From NCBI GenBank assembly GCA_027064945.1, contig JAMOPB010000043.1, positions 1-20,065 of the forward strand: 20,065 nt of DNA, read 5' to 3'. Made by a program: the position numbers and the translations under genes. The DNA comes from Candidatus Cloacimonadota bacterium. Its GTDB lineage: Bacteria > Cloacimonadota > Cloacimonadia > Cloacimonadales > TCS61. How positions within the stretch are numbered: position 1 is the first letter of the stretch; each line of letters opens with the position of its first letter. The notes beneath the pieces were generated by a model. The model had not been told where the DNA came from. It saw only the letters and a program-made list of their open reading frames with translations, and did no database searches. Positions 1 to 7,625 of the stretch are shown here, in pieces.

Positions 1-47
1 GCAACTTGCCAAGTTGCGGAAAGAAACAAGCTGGCAGCTTGTTCTAC
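1..47 (+). repeat. Double-palindrome repeat element, copy 1
   Basis: Two 17-nt perfect palindromes stand side by side. The first is GCAACTTG-C-CAAGTTGC (1-17) and the second is ACAAGCTG-G-CAGCTTGT (26-42). Each has 8-bp arms around one central base, and the 8-nt spacer GGAAAGAA separates them. CTAC at 44-47 is the right half of an outer pair whose left half would lie before the window. The copy is cut by the window edge. The same element recurs at 568-619, 13674-13724 and 14009-14059. It is non-coding and would fold as two adjacent hairpins in RNA or a double cruciform in DNA. Confidence 0.85.
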
Positions 48-88
48 TTTTTACTTTTCACATTATACATCCTACTTATGCATTAAAG

Positions 89-166
89 TTCATCCTGAGT
101 GATTCCGATTTATCGGAATTTTATCGAAGGATGAAGATGCCATAACGATTTTGCCGCACTTCGATA
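89..166. repeat. Nested hairpin intergenic repeat (CATCCTGAGT / TCGAAGGATGA type)
   Basis: An outer inverted pair, TTCATCCT (89-96) and AGGATGAA (128-135), encloses an inner hairpin ATTCCGAT-TT-ATCGGAAT (102-119). A second inverted pair, TATCGAAG (122-129) and CTTCGATA (159-166), follows. From memory, sequences of this type are a common dispersed intergenic repeat in bacterial genomes. That family assignment is unverified, but the inverted structure is directly visible. It sits inside the left repeat region, between double-palindrome copy 1 and the 177-bp block. Confidence 0.55.
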
Positions 167-286
167 CGGAACTTCATCCCTACTCAGTGTGACAGAAACA
201 GCATTGTTTGTGTTTCTCAATTAAGAATTCAAAATTCATAACTTCTAACTTTTATCCATTATCCGTTATCCTTTTTACATATTTAT

Positions 287-463
287 CTCTTTCATTCTTT
301 TGAACCGCCAAAAGAACGAAACAAGAAAAGCTCCCAACGCATAAAAACAGCTAAAATATCTACGCTTTCACTAAAATTTAATAAACTCACTTCGTTCAAA
401 CAGTATCAAATTTCTTAACGTTCAATCTTGATATTTCTTAACGCTGTTTTCATGAAGTTGGTT
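287..463 (+). repeat. 177-bp long repeat, left copy (inverted relative to 13754-13930)
   Basis: This 177-bp stretch begins CTCTTTCATTC and ends GAAGTTGGTT. Reverse-complemented, it matches 13754-13930 at every position I compared, so the pair is an exact inverted repeat about 13.3 kb apart. Inside it are an 8-bp stem TTCTTTTG/CAAAAGAA (295-302 with 309-316) and a directly repeated 11-mer (CGTTAAGAAAT on the other strand) at 23-nt spacing. The ends are not inverted copies of each other and no transposase is present, so it does not look like a simple IS or MITE. On the minus strand a short open frame runs from about 399 to 292 (see findings). I see no convincing gene in it. Confidence 0.9.
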
Positions 464-499
464 AAGAAAGCAGATAATGATATTTTTTTTAATTGTAGT

Positions 500-516
500 G
501 TAACTTATTTAGTTGT
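500..516 (+). repeat. Decayed copy of the first palindrome
   Basis: The 17-nt sequence GTAACTTATTTAGTTGT is preceded by AATTGTAG, as at copy 2. It aligns without gaps to the intact palindrome GCAACTTGCCAAGTTGC with 11 of 17 positions identical, and most of the differences are C-to-T or G-to-A. The flank (AGATAATGATATTTTTTTT) also resembles the linker next to copy 3. I read it as an old copy worn down by mutation. Confidence 0.45.
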
Positions 517-567
517 TTGTGGTTCCAAATTCAAAATTAAAAATGAGGATAATATTATATTCCAATT

Positions 568-619
568 GTAGCGCAACTTGCCAAGTTGCGGAAAGAAACA
601 AGCTGGCAGCTTGTTCTAC
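568..619 (+). repeat. Double-palindrome repeat element, copy 2
   Basis: This is the complete element. GTAG (568-571) pairs with CTAC (616-619). Between them are the perfect palindromes 573-589 and 598-614, identical in sequence to copy 1 and with the same 8-nt spacer. The whole could fold as a three-way junction with two 8-bp hairpins. It is upstream of trxB and in the same orientation as copy 1. A 74-codon open frame that crosses it is not a gene. Confidence 0.88.
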
Positions 620-725
620 TTTCTGCTTACTACTTTCTCCCTTCTCCCTTTTCACCTTTCCCTTTTCCCTTCTCACTTTTCACATTATACATTATACATT
701 ATACATCCTACTTTTCCCTTTCCCT
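620..725. repeat. Pyrimidine-rich low-complexity linker with ATTATAC triplication
   Basis: About 100 bp consist almost only of C and T on the plus strand (CCCTTCTCCCTTTTCACC and variants). It includes three tandem copies of ATTATAC (684-704). The mirror-image linker lies at about 13580-13673, next to copy 3, and shares the stretch that starts CTACTTTCTGCTTACTACTT. This linker is therefore part of the larger repeat unit and not trxB leader. Nothing coding is visible between 464 and 837. Confidence 0.6.
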
Positions 726-771
726 AAGGAATTGTAATTTTTATATTATTATTTAACAAAAGAAATTAATG

Positions 772-800
772 TTTGCGTAAAATAAAATTCAAAATATATT
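772..800 (+). promoter_or_regulatory. Candidate trxB promoter
   Basis: A sigma-70-like pair is visible: TTTGCG (772-777) as a weak -35 and TATATT (795-800) as a good -10, 17 nt apart. This leaves a leader of about 30 nt before the trxB start. The background is very AT-rich, so a chance match is possible. Confidence 0.35.
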
Positions 801-837
801 AAGAAGAGACTAAAAAATTAAAAAATGGAGATTAATT

Positions 838-1764
838 ATGAATAAAGATTTTGATATTGCAATCATAGGAGCTGGTCCTGCCGGACTTTCAGCAGCAATT
901 TATGCAGCACGTGGTGGATTAAAACCTGTATTATTTGAAAAAATGATTCATGGTGGGCAAATAACACTTACAGATGAGATTGAAAATTATCCCGGAATTC
1001 CAGAAAGCATAAATGGCTTTGATCTTGCAGATAGAATGAAAAAGCAAGCAGACAAATTTGATGTTGCTACAAAAATGGAAGATGTTAATTCTATTAAAGA
1101 AGATGGGAAAATGAAATTAATAGAGACTTCAGCCGATACTTACAGCGTGAAAGCAGTAATTGTTGCAACAGGAGCTCAACCAAGAAAACTAGATGTACCC
1201 GGAGAACAAAATTTTACAGGTCGTGGAGTTTCTTATTGTGCAACATGTGATGGTCCTCTTTATCGTGATGCAGTAGTTGCTGTAATTGGTGGTGGAGATT
1301 CTGCTGTGGAAGAAGCATTATTCCTTACTAAATTTGCCAAAAAGGTATATTTGATTCACCGCAGAGACAAATTACGTGCTGTGAAAATTGTGCAAGACAG
1401 AGCATTTGCTAATGAAAAAATTGAGATCATTTGGGATACAGTAGTAGAAGAGTTCGCTGGTGATTTAATGTTAAAGAGAGCAAAATTGCTTAATCGTAAG
1501 ACAGGTGAGCATACAGAATTAGAAATTGACGGAGCTTTTATTTTTGTAGGATTCGTTCCAAATAATGAGTTATTAACCGATTTTGCTGATATGGATGAAA
1601 GAGGCTTCGTAAAAGTTAATGGAAAAATGGAAACACGTACAGCAGGCATATATTCAGCCGGTGACTTGAATGAAAAAGTTTTACGTCAAGTTATCACAGC
1701 AGCAGCAGATGGTGCTATTGCAGCATTTTCTGCTGAAAAATGGATAGAAGAAAATTTTGAATAA
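838..1764 (+). CDS. trxB: Thioredoxin-disulfide reductase
   Basis: This FAD- and NADPH-dependent flavoenzyme reduces thioredoxin in the cytoplasm. The 308-residue length is normal for the low-molecular-weight bacterial type. Visible motifs, in order: FAD-binding GAGPAG (11-16), the redox-active CATCD (Cys134 and Cys137), NADPH-binding GGGDSA (151-156), the HRRDKLRA segment (174-181) that contacts the NADPH phosphate, and the C-terminal FAD motif AGD (274-276) followed by LRQVITAAADGAIAA. The ATG is preceded by GGAG at 827-830, 7 nt away, which fixes the start. It is a single gene transcribed rightward out of the left repeat region. It ends at a bidirectional terminator facing the mre operon. 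No thioredoxin gene is adjacent. Confidence 0.97.
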   Translation: MNKDFDIAIIGAGPAGLSAAIYAARGGLKPVLFEKMIHGGQITLTDEIENYPGIPESINGFDLADRMKKQADKFDVATKMEDVNSIKEDGKMKLIETSADTYSVKAVIVATGAQPRKLDVPGEQNFTGRGVSYCATCDGPLYRDAVVAVIGGGDSAVEEALFLTKFAKKVYLIHRRDKLRAVKIVQDRAFANEKIEIIWDTVVEEFAGDLMLKRAKLLNRKTGEHTELEIDGAFIFVGFVPNNELLTDFADMDERGFVKVNGKMETRTAGIYSAGDLNEKVLRQVITAAADGAIAAFSAEKWIEENFE

Positions 1765-1776
1765 AAAGCATAAAGC

Positions 1777-1816
1777 AAAAAAAGTGCTCAATAAATTTTT
1801 ATTGAGCACTTTTTTT
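1777..1816. terminator. Bidirectional rho-independent terminator
   Basis: A 13-bp perfect stem (1783-1795 with 1798-1810, core AGTGCTCAAT) is flanked by seven A on the left and seven T on the right. It therefore works in both directions, ending trxB from the left and the mre operon from the right. It lies between the two convergent stop codons. Confidence 0.92.
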
Positions 1817-1837
1817 GTATAATTTCTTAATATAGCT

Positions 1838-2098
1838 CTATGCTATATCATATTCAGTAACTTCTTCACCATCTACATAAAGGTAAGCAGGATTTGTTGG
1901 AGCGCCTTTCTTCTTAATTTTATCATTATCGCCTTCTTCAACTAATCTCCAAATTTCCCAAGCTTCTCCTTCACCATCGATACAAAAAGTAACTTTCTTC
2001 TTTTTGAAATCTTCAATTATAAAGTTGATTGATTCCAATGGTTCCGCTTTTGTAACCGGTACACAAAACTTTTCACTATCATATACATATTTTGCCAT
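1838..2098 (-). CDS. Conserved-looking small protein of unknown function (86 aa)
   Basis: I do not recognise this family. The frame is open from a GTG at 2110. However, GGAGG lies inside that extension, 5 nt before the ATG at 2098-2096, so the ATG is the better start and gives 86 residues. The protein is acidic and soluble, with no signal peptide or membrane segment. It starts MAKYVYDS and has a Lys-rich patch (FKKKK) followed by FCIDGEGEAWEIW. The C-terminal part, with AYLYVDGEEVTEYDIA, looks like short beta strands. It is the last gene of the mre operon, 19 nt after the lipoprotein gene, and ends just before the bidirectional terminator. Its strong ribosome binding site argues that it is real. 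A link to cell-wall growth is only suggested by position. Confidence 0.7.
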   Translation of the reverse strand: MAKYVYDSEKFCVPVTKAEPLESINFIIEDFKKKKVTFCIDGEGEAWEIWRLVEEGDNDKIKKKGAPTNPAYLYVDGEEVTEYDIA

Positions 2099-2117
2099 TT
2101 TTTCCTCCACAAATATA

Positions 2118-2714
2118 TTATTTTATCTCATAAACCATGTAACTACCAGTTTGGTCTAACCAAACAGGATGACCACTTCTGGTATTTACAGTAATTACAA
2201 CTCTTCCAAACACAGCCGATCCTTTAAAAAAACCGGTTGTAATATTCACAGGTTCCCATTTATTCCCAACTTGATGAGTAATAGAAAACTTATCTAACTT
2301 CTTACCGTTCTTATTAAATGTAACAAATGAGATTGATACATTTTGAGTAAATTCATCTTGCGTTCTGGCAAATACTCTGGAATAGTACACATTATTAGGT
2401 TTTAGGCTAAAAGCTTCCGAAACAAGAACAATCTTCTTATTTGCGTCAATACGCAAAGATTTTCCTCCATCTTTAGCAAACTCATTATCCCATACTATAT
2501 CATGTGGTTTTGCATCCAAAGCGACCCAGCCAGTCGGCATATTAACTGCAGCATATTCGCCTTCTTCAAAACTTGGATTATAGAGTTCATTCTTTTGTCC
2601 ATTAATATCTTCTTCAGAAAAATCTGAAATAGATCCATAAAAGCAACTACTTATTATAAAAATAATTGCTAGAGAAAATAGATACAACCTAATTCTTCTT
2701 GAGAATAACTTCAT
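2118..2714 (-). CDS. Lipoprotein with carbohydrate-binding-module-like domain
   Basis: The chosen ATG (2714-2712) has GAGGA a few bases upstream and starts 7 nt after the rodA stop; a longer frame opens at 2744 inside rodA. The 198-residue product begins with positively charged residues, a hydrophobic stretch and a lipobox IISSC with Cys24, so it is predicted to be a lipid-anchored envelope protein. The rest resembles a jelly-roll galactose-binding or CBM4/9-like domain: NPSFEEG near the start of the domain, then PTGW, then GKSLRID, with alternating beta-strand patterns to the end. This is fold-level inference, and the sugar ligand is unknown. Its place directly after rodA suggests it helps the elongasome or binds cell-wall glycan. 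Confidence 0.75.
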   Translation of the reverse strand: MKLFSRRIRLYLFSLAIIFIISSCFYGSISDFSEEDINGQKNELYNPSFEEGEYAAVNMPTGWVALDAKPHDIVWDNEFAKDGGKSLRIDANKKIVLVSEAFSLKPNNVYYSRVFARTQDEFTQNVSISFVTFNKNGKKLDKFSITHQVGNKWEPVNITTGFFKGSAVFGRVVITVNTRSGHPVWLDQTGSYMVYEIK

Positions 2715-2721
2715 TTTTTCC

Positions 2722-3939
2722 TCATTTGAATACACTGCGTTCATTTAGATATTTTAAAATTATTGCTATTGAAATTACATTCACCAGTAAACTGGACCCA
2801 CCATAGCTGATAAAAGGCAGTGGTATCCCTGTTGCCGGAACTATTCCAATATTCATTCCAATATTTACATAAAGCTGAAAAGTGAGATAAGCTAAAAAAC
2901 CTATTACTGTATATCTTTCTTCCAGATGATTTAATAAACTCACACTTTTAGCTATTTGTATTAGAAACAAAAAATAAAGTGTTAGAATAAATGTGCAACC
3001 TAAAAATCCAAATTCTTCACCAATCACTGAAAAAATAAAATCTGTATGGTGTTCCGGAAGAAAATTAAGATTTTTCTGTGTGCCAAGCAGCCAGCCTTTT
3101 CCAGTAATTCCTCCCGAACCTATAGCTATTTTGGATTGAATTATATGATAACCTGCGCCAAAGGGATCTCGCATCGGGTCGAGAAAAGTAAGAATTCTAT
3201 TTTGCTGATATGTTTTTAATCCATTCCAAATTAGCGGAGTTAACACAGCTATAAAGGCATTTATTGCAACAACAAAACCTATGGCAATATTTGATAATTT
3301 GCTCTTATACAACACAAATATTAAAATTAGAATATAAACAATAAAGATAATAATAGAAAAAGATGTGATAATGCTAAAAACCGGGCTAGCTATTAAGATT
3401 ATATAAAAAAAAGGAAGATCCGAGAAAGCTAACATTGATAGCATAATAACAAAGAAAATCACACTTGTTCCCAAATCAGGTTCCAATAAAATCATAAAAA
3501 CCGGTGGTGAAATTATCAAAATTGCTCTTAATAAAATATTATATTCCTGAAGATTATTTTTCCCGATGAATTTTGCTAACATCATTATCGTTGTGATTTT
3601 AGCTAATTCGGATGGTTGCAAATTGAAACCTTTTAACGCAATCCATCTATGAGATCCATTTATCTCTGGTGCAAGTAAAACCAGTCCCAGCAAAATAAGA
3701 GAAAACAGATAACTGGGAATAATCAAAACTTCAAAGATTGGCTTCGGAATAATTTGAATTACTGCAAGAACTATCAATGATAAAAATATCCATACAATTT
3801 GTTTTATATAATAATTTTTTACATCAAAACCTTGTTCTGTTTTCGTTGTAGAAGCTGTGTAGATTGCAACAACGCCTATAAGCATTATTAATAACAAAAA
3901 TGAGAATATTACCCAATCAAACTGTTTCAATCTAATCAT
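2722..3939 (-). CDS. rodA: Rod-shape peptidoglycan glycosyltransferase RodA (SEDS family)
   Basis: RodA polymerises glycan strands from lipid II in the inner membrane, together with the transpeptidase PBP2. The 405 residues form about ten membrane segments. SEDS landmarks are clear: HRWI (97-100), LQPSELAKI (107-115), EPDLGTS (153-159), DPFGAGYHIIQSKIAIGSGG (258-277), LPEHHTDFIF (294-303) with Asp300 in the position held to be essential in the family, and PFISYGGSS (375-383). The start ATG overlaps the mrdA stop by one base (TAATG), with GAGGG just upstream inside mrdA. It is translationally coupled to mrdA, its functional partner. Confidence 0.96.
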   Translation of the reverse strand: MIRLKQFDWVIFSFLLLIMLIGVVAIYTASTTKTEQGFDVKNYYIKQIVWIFLSLIVLAVIQIIPKPIFEVLIIPSYLFSLILLGLVLLAPEINGSHRWIALKGFNLQPSELAKITTIMMLAKFIGKNNLQEYNILLRAILIISPPVFMILLEPDLGTSVIFFVIMLSMLAFSDLPFFYIILIASPVFSIITSFSIIIFIVYILILIFVLYKSKLSNIAIGFVVAINAFIAVLTPLIWNGLKTYQQNRILTFLDPMRDPFGAGYHIIQSKIAIGSGGITGKGWLLGTQKNLNFLPEHHTDFIFSVIGEEFGFLGCTFILTLYFLFLIQIAKSVSLLNHLEERYTVIGFLAYLTFQLYVNIGMNIGIVPATGIPLPFISYGGSSLLVNVISIAIILKYLNERSVFK

Positions 3940-5705
3940 TATTTTCCCTCTTCGCTATGTCTCTTAGAATTATAATATTGAATAAATTTCTTCGCAATAG
4001 GAGCAGCTGCACTACCGCCATGTCCTCCGTTTTCCAAAAACACACAAAAGGCAATTTCAGGCTTTTCCCAAGCGGCATAACCGGCAAACCACGCATGAGT
4101 AGTTGATCCCATATGGTTTTCAGCCGAGCCTGTTTTCCCATACACTTTTACTCCATTAACTCTGGCAGCTCCACCAGTTCCATAGCTTCCATTTACAGTT
4201 TCATATAATGCTTCTTGAATAATTTGAATATTTTCAGACTTGGAAGGCAATCGCTGCTCTTGATAATATTTTTTCTCTTCATAATTATCTTTAATTATTT
4301 TCTTCATTAAATGAGGTTGTCGCCAAACCCCATTTGCTGCAATTGTAGCATAATGAGAACAGACTTGCAAAGGTGTTACCAAAATTTCACCCTGACCAAT
4401 AGCGAGATTTACTTTTTGTCCCAGAATATTCACATACTTTCCATAATTATCTACATACCATTGTGTTGTAGGAAAAAAGCCCTCGCGTTCGCCATATAAA
4501 TCTATTCCTGTTTTCTTAGTCAGGAAATTCATTTTAGTAAATTCTTCCATATCTGTAAGATCAAATTTCATGCTTAGATCATAAAAGAACACATCGCATG
4601 AATATTTAATCGCGTCAATTACATCTAGCCTACCATGTCCGGAATGTAACCAACATTTAAAAAATCTGTTTCCAACCTGCATACCTCCGTCACAGCTAAT
4701 AAGTTTCGTATCGCGCTCAATAATCCCTTTTTCCAAGCCTAATAAAGCAGGAATAGTTTTAAACACAGAGCCGGGCGGATATGAACCATGAATTACACGA
4801 TCTAGCATTGGATTATGAGGATCGTTCATCAAATTATTCCAAACAGTTTCAGGAATGGTTTTACTAAAAATATTTTGGTCGTAATTCGGAGTACTAACAT
4901 AAGCTATAATTTCGCCTGTTGTAACATCCATTACCACTACAGCACCCGGAATAGAACTCGGCATAATTGAAGTAATATAATTTTGCAAATCATTATCAAT
5001 TGTTAAAATGATATCAGCACCATCTACCGCATCTTGATGAAGATTATGTTTAAAAAACTCAAAACTTTTACCACTTGCATCTACTTGCAAAATTTCATAA
5101 CCATATTCTCCACGCAGCAAATCTTCATAATACAATTCCAACCCTGATTTCCCAATAGAGCTATTAATTGTATAGCCTTTATCTTTAAGATTCCGATACT
5201 CTTTATCCGATATTTTCCCCATGTAACCGGTAAAGTGATTTGGATAGGAATACTCTCGTTTTTGCTCCGTTTTGAATTCCAAAGATGGAAATCGATCAAA
5301 CTTTTCTGCCGCTTTCACAACTGTTTCATAATCGATATCCTGCACCAAAAGAACTTCGTTATATAAGCGAAATCTATTTTGATGAATAACTTTTTTTATC
5401 GTTTCAAAATCTACTGAGAAAAATTCACTCACAAACTTAGCGACTTTATTTCTATCTTTTATTTTCCCGGGTAGGATATATAAATTAATACTTGGTTTAT
5501 TCAATACTATCGGCTTGTAATTTCTATCATATATTTCACCACGCACCGGTGAATTACTTTTAATTCGAACAAAATTTTTCTCTGCAATTAAACCATATTT
5601 TTCACCTTGGATAATTTGTAAATTTCCAAGAGCTAAAAGAATTACCAGCAGTACAAACAATAATACTACAATAAGAATTTTTGAATCAAACTGAGCTTTA
5701 GTCAT
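3939..5705 (-). CDS. mrdA: Penicillin-binding protein 2, elongation-specific transpeptidase
   Basis: PBP2 cross-links the peptide stems of new peptidoglycan during lateral growth. The 588-residue length is typical. An N-terminal membrane anchor (about 9-30) is followed by the dimerisation domain with RGEIYDRN (55-62) and then the transpeptidase domain. The domain carries the SxxK motif as PGSVFK (nucleophile Ser313, Lys316), the second motif as SCD (369-371, where SxN is usual), and KTGS (524-527) followed by AWFAGYA. The start overlaps the end of mreD by 8 nt with no obvious Shine-Dalgarno sequence, which points to coupled translation. The Asp in place of Asn in the second motif is a variant known among PBP2 proteins. 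Confidence 0.96.
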   Translation of the reverse strand: MTKAQFDSKILIVVLLFVLLVILLALGNLQIIQGEKYGLIAEKNFVRIKSNSPVRGEIYDRNYKPIVLNKPSINLYILPGKIKDRNKVAKFVSEFFSVDFETIKKVIHQNRFRLYNEVLLVQDIDYETVVKAAEKFDRFPSLEFKTEQKREYSYPNHFTGYMGKISDKEYRNLKDKGYTINSSIGKSGLELYYEDLLRGEYGYEILQVDASGKSFEFFKHNLHQDAVDGADIILTIDNDLQNYITSIMPSSIPGAVVVMDVTTGEIIAYVSTPNYDQNIFSKTIPETVWNNLMNDPHNPMLDRVIHGSYPPGSVFKTIPALLGLEKGIIERDTKLISCDGGMQVGNRFFKCWLHSGHGRLDVIDAIKYSCDVFFYDLSMKFDLTDMEEFTKMNFLTKKTGIDLYGEREGFFPTTQWYVDNYGKYVNILGQKVNLAIGQGEILVTPLQVCSHYATIAANGVWRQPHLMKKIIKDNYEEKKYYQEQRLPSKSENIQIIQEALYETVNGSYGTGGAARVNGVKVYGKTGSAENHMGSTTHAWFAGYAAWEKPEIAFCVFLENGGHGGSAAAPIAKKFIQYYNSKRHSEEGK

Positions 5706-6183
5706 ATAATTTAAAATGCAATCTATCTAAAAAAGCCAATAATAGAATAATGGCAAACGAAAAAATAGAATTGTAAATAAACGAAATTAGCATATTTAAG
5801 AAAAATTGGAATGTAATATAAGACAGAATAAAATATGAAATTAAAAACAATATCAAATAGATCGCATTCAACATCAATATACTAAGAGCCACCAAAGTTA
5901 ACTGTATTTTATTTACATTTGGATGAATACGAATTACTATATAGGAAATAATTATATAGATAAGTGTATTTAATCCAAACAGTTCCGGATTTAAGATATC
6001 AATACTCATTCCCAAAAAGAAAGAGATAGTCAATGATGAAGTAGCACCAAGCATAGAACTGATAAAAATAATAAACGGAACAATTAAGTTTGGTTCTGCT
6101 CCGGCAATAGCCAATCTGGGCACAACCAAAACTTGTAGATAAAGAATAATTATCGCCCAAGAAATAAACTTTACTAATTTCAT
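5698..6183 (-). CDS. mreD: Rod shape-determining membrane protein MreD
   Basis: This small integral membrane protein of 161 residues has about five hydrophobic segments, as MreD usually does. It stabilises the MreBCD-RodA-PBP2 complex. There is no catalytic motif. The call rests on length, hydrophobicity, the segments SFFLGMSIDIL and FGLNTLIYIIISY seen in this family, and its position before mrdA. The ATG follows the stop of the ligase-like gene after one base, and its end overlaps mrdA by 8 nt. In most genomes mreD follows mreC directly, whereas here one gene is inserted between them. Confidence 0.88.
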   Translation of the reverse strand: MKLVKFISWAIIILYLQVLVVPRLAIAGAEPNLIVPFIIFISSMLGATSSLTISFFLGMSIDILNPELFGLNTLIYIIISYIVIRIHPNVNKIQLTLVALSILMLNAIYLILFLISYFILSYITFQFFLNMLISFIYNSIFSFAIILLLAFLDRLHFKLYD

Positions 6184-6184
6184 C

Positions 6185-6865
6185 CTAATCTACTTTTCGC
6201 ACAATACAAATAGGTGTAAGTTCATCACCTTGTCCTTGCGGATTATCTTTCATCACCTTTTCCATAAATTTCTTATCGATATTTTTACTACCGCCAATCA
6301 TCCAACATCCGCCAATATCATTTATATCCATAATGGCAACTTCCGCTCCGATCGCTTCCGATATTTTTTCAGCAGCTTTCTCAGGATCTTTAGGACCTTT
6401 AATCACACATTTTTCATAAGGCGGAACAGGAGAAGTGGTAGCTGCATCAATTAAAGCTGCCTGCATACCGGCAATTCGATAAAAATCTCCTTTTCCGCGT
6501 CTGCCAATGAATCTTGCCAAGCCACCGGCAATAGCTGCAAATAAAATTCTTGTTCGCCCACATTCATCTATTGCGCATTGCATACTTTCCGGAGCACGTA
6601 AGCCGATTCCATATTCCACATTAGAAACAAAACGCCATAAAATACGAGCTAAGAAACCTATTTTTATATCTTCCACAGGAATCGCTCTACCTTGAGTAAT
6701 AGCAAGTGGACTTTCACTAATTGTAATAATATCATTTTTTTGTAATAAATTCTTAGTATATTTTTTCACAACATCAACCATATTATCATCAGCTGAAAGA
6801 ATATTGGTTTTTATTGGAATTCTAAGATAATTTTGATTATCTACTTTTATTAATTTCTGTTTCAT
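6185..6865 (-). CDS. Coenzyme F420-0:L-glutamate ligase (CofE)-like protein
   Basis: The 226-residue product belongs to the F420_ligase fold family by its motifs: DIITISESPLAITQGR (45-60), an arginine-rich stretch GRRGKGDFYRIAG (121-133), SPVPPYEKC (145-153), AIMDINDIGG (177-186) and NPQGQGDELTPI near the end. The family makes gamma-glutamyl amide bonds using GTP. Stand-alone bacterial homologues of this length are common and their substrate is not known to me. No other F420 biosynthesis gene is in the window. The start overlaps mreC by 29 nt and has AAGGA 8 nt upstream. The stop lies one base before mreD, so the gene is firmly inside the elongasome operon. True F420 activity is doubtful, and a gamma-glutamyl or amino-acid ligation in another pathway is an equally good reading. 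Confidence 0.82.
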   Translation of the reverse strand: MKQKLIKVDNQNYLRIPIKTNILSADDNMVDVVKKYTKNLLQKNDIITISESPLAITQGRAIPVEDIKIGFLARILWRFVSNVEYGIGLRAPESMQCAIDECGRTRILFAAIAGGLARFIGRRGKGDFYRIAGMQAALIDAATTSPVPPYEKCVIKGPKDPEKAAEKISEAIGAEVAIMDINDIGGCWMIGGSKNIDKKFMEKVMKDNPQGQGDELTPICIVRKVD

Positions 6866-7625
6866 AACTCATATCCTTTTTATATTCCATAATAACAATT
6901 TGATCCAATTGATCGATTACGGAAAATGGTTTTATATTTGCTTTCATATTTATTCCATTAGTATCTATTTGAATACTTTTTACCACTCCCACATTGTATC
7001 CTCTGGGGAAAATTGTAGAAAGATCAGAAGTAACCAAAGTGTCTCCGACTACAATATCAGAACCTTGCCTAATCATTGTCATGGCAGTATTCCCATAAAT
7101 ATCCGAAGTTAAAAGACCTTGTAATGAGTTGCGTTTTAGCATTACACTTAATTTGAAGCTTGAATGATTTAAAGGTAAACATATAGAATAATTTTCTGCT
7201 ACAAGATTTATTTTACCTACAATACCATTTGGCGAAATCACAGGATAATCCAACTCGACGCCTTGTTTTTTCCCTTTATCAAGAACCAGATTTTTTTCTT
7301 GGAAATTTCCTGTGTAAGATATTACATTTGCAAGAATAAAATTACTGTTTAATACTTCATATTCAATTTCCAAATTAGCTTGAGCATCCAATTTGTTTTG
7401 TAATTTCACATTTTCTATCTGCTTAACAGCCAATTCCTTTGCCAATTCTTGATTTTCTTCTTTTAACTCAAGAAATTCATAAAAATTATTTAGAGATTCT
7501 ACAAAAGGATATAAAAGAATTTTACTAATAAAATTAGCCTTATTTGCTCTGGAAGAGGCTCCTCCTACTTGGAAGAAGATAGAACAAATAACAAAAAATA
7601 TAAAAAGTCCATTTCTTTTAAGCAT
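6837..7625 (-). CDS. mreC: Rod shape-determining protein MreC
   Basis: MreC is a bitopic inner-membrane protein that lies mostly in the periplasm and activates PBP2 and RodA. The 262 residues show a short cytoplasmic start, a membrane segment (about 6-21), a coiled coil rich in Glu, Lys and Leu (about 52-82), and the beta-rich periplasmic domain. Family hallmarks there are LDKGKKQGVELDYPVISPNG (glycine-rich turn before the first barrel), GIVGKI, and SDLSTIFPRGYNVGVV. The ATG overlaps the mreB stop by one base (TAATG). The 3' end overlaps the ligase-like gene by 29 nt. Confidence 0.94.
   Translation of the reverse strand: MLKRNGLFIFFVICSIFFQVGGASSRANKANFISKILLYPFVESLNNFYEFLELKEENQELAKELAVKQIENVKLQNKLDAQANLEIEYEVLNSNFILANVISYTGNFQEKNLVLDKGKKQGVELDYPVISPNGIVGKINLVAENYSICLPLNHSSFKLSVMLKRNSLQGLLTSDIYGNTAMTMIRQGSDIVVGDTLVTSDLSTIFPRGYNVGVVKSIQIDTNGINMKANIKPFSVIDQLDQIVIMEYKKDMSYETEINKSR

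Noticed and set aside
287..463. Insertion sequence or MITE
   Set aside because: No transposase, no terminal inverted repeats at the block ends, and no target duplication could be identified. It is kept as an unclassified long repeat.
1..620. CRISPR array
   Set aside because: The repeated palindromes are hundreds of bases apart with unequal spacing, and no cas gene is present.
513..737. 74-codon open frame on the plus strand before trxB
   Set aside because: It runs through double-palindrome copy 2 and the C/T-rich linker, has no ribosome binding site, and encodes low-complexity Phe/Leu/Ser sequence.
3932..4141. 69-codon minus-strand open frame across the mrdA-rodA junction
   Set aside because: It is a shifted frame of the mrdA C-terminus. 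The KTGS and AWFAGYA motifs are in the main frame.
6185..6865. Evidence for F420 biosynthesis in this organism
   Set aside because: Only a ligase-like gene is present. No other F420 gene is visible, so the pathway cannot be claimed.
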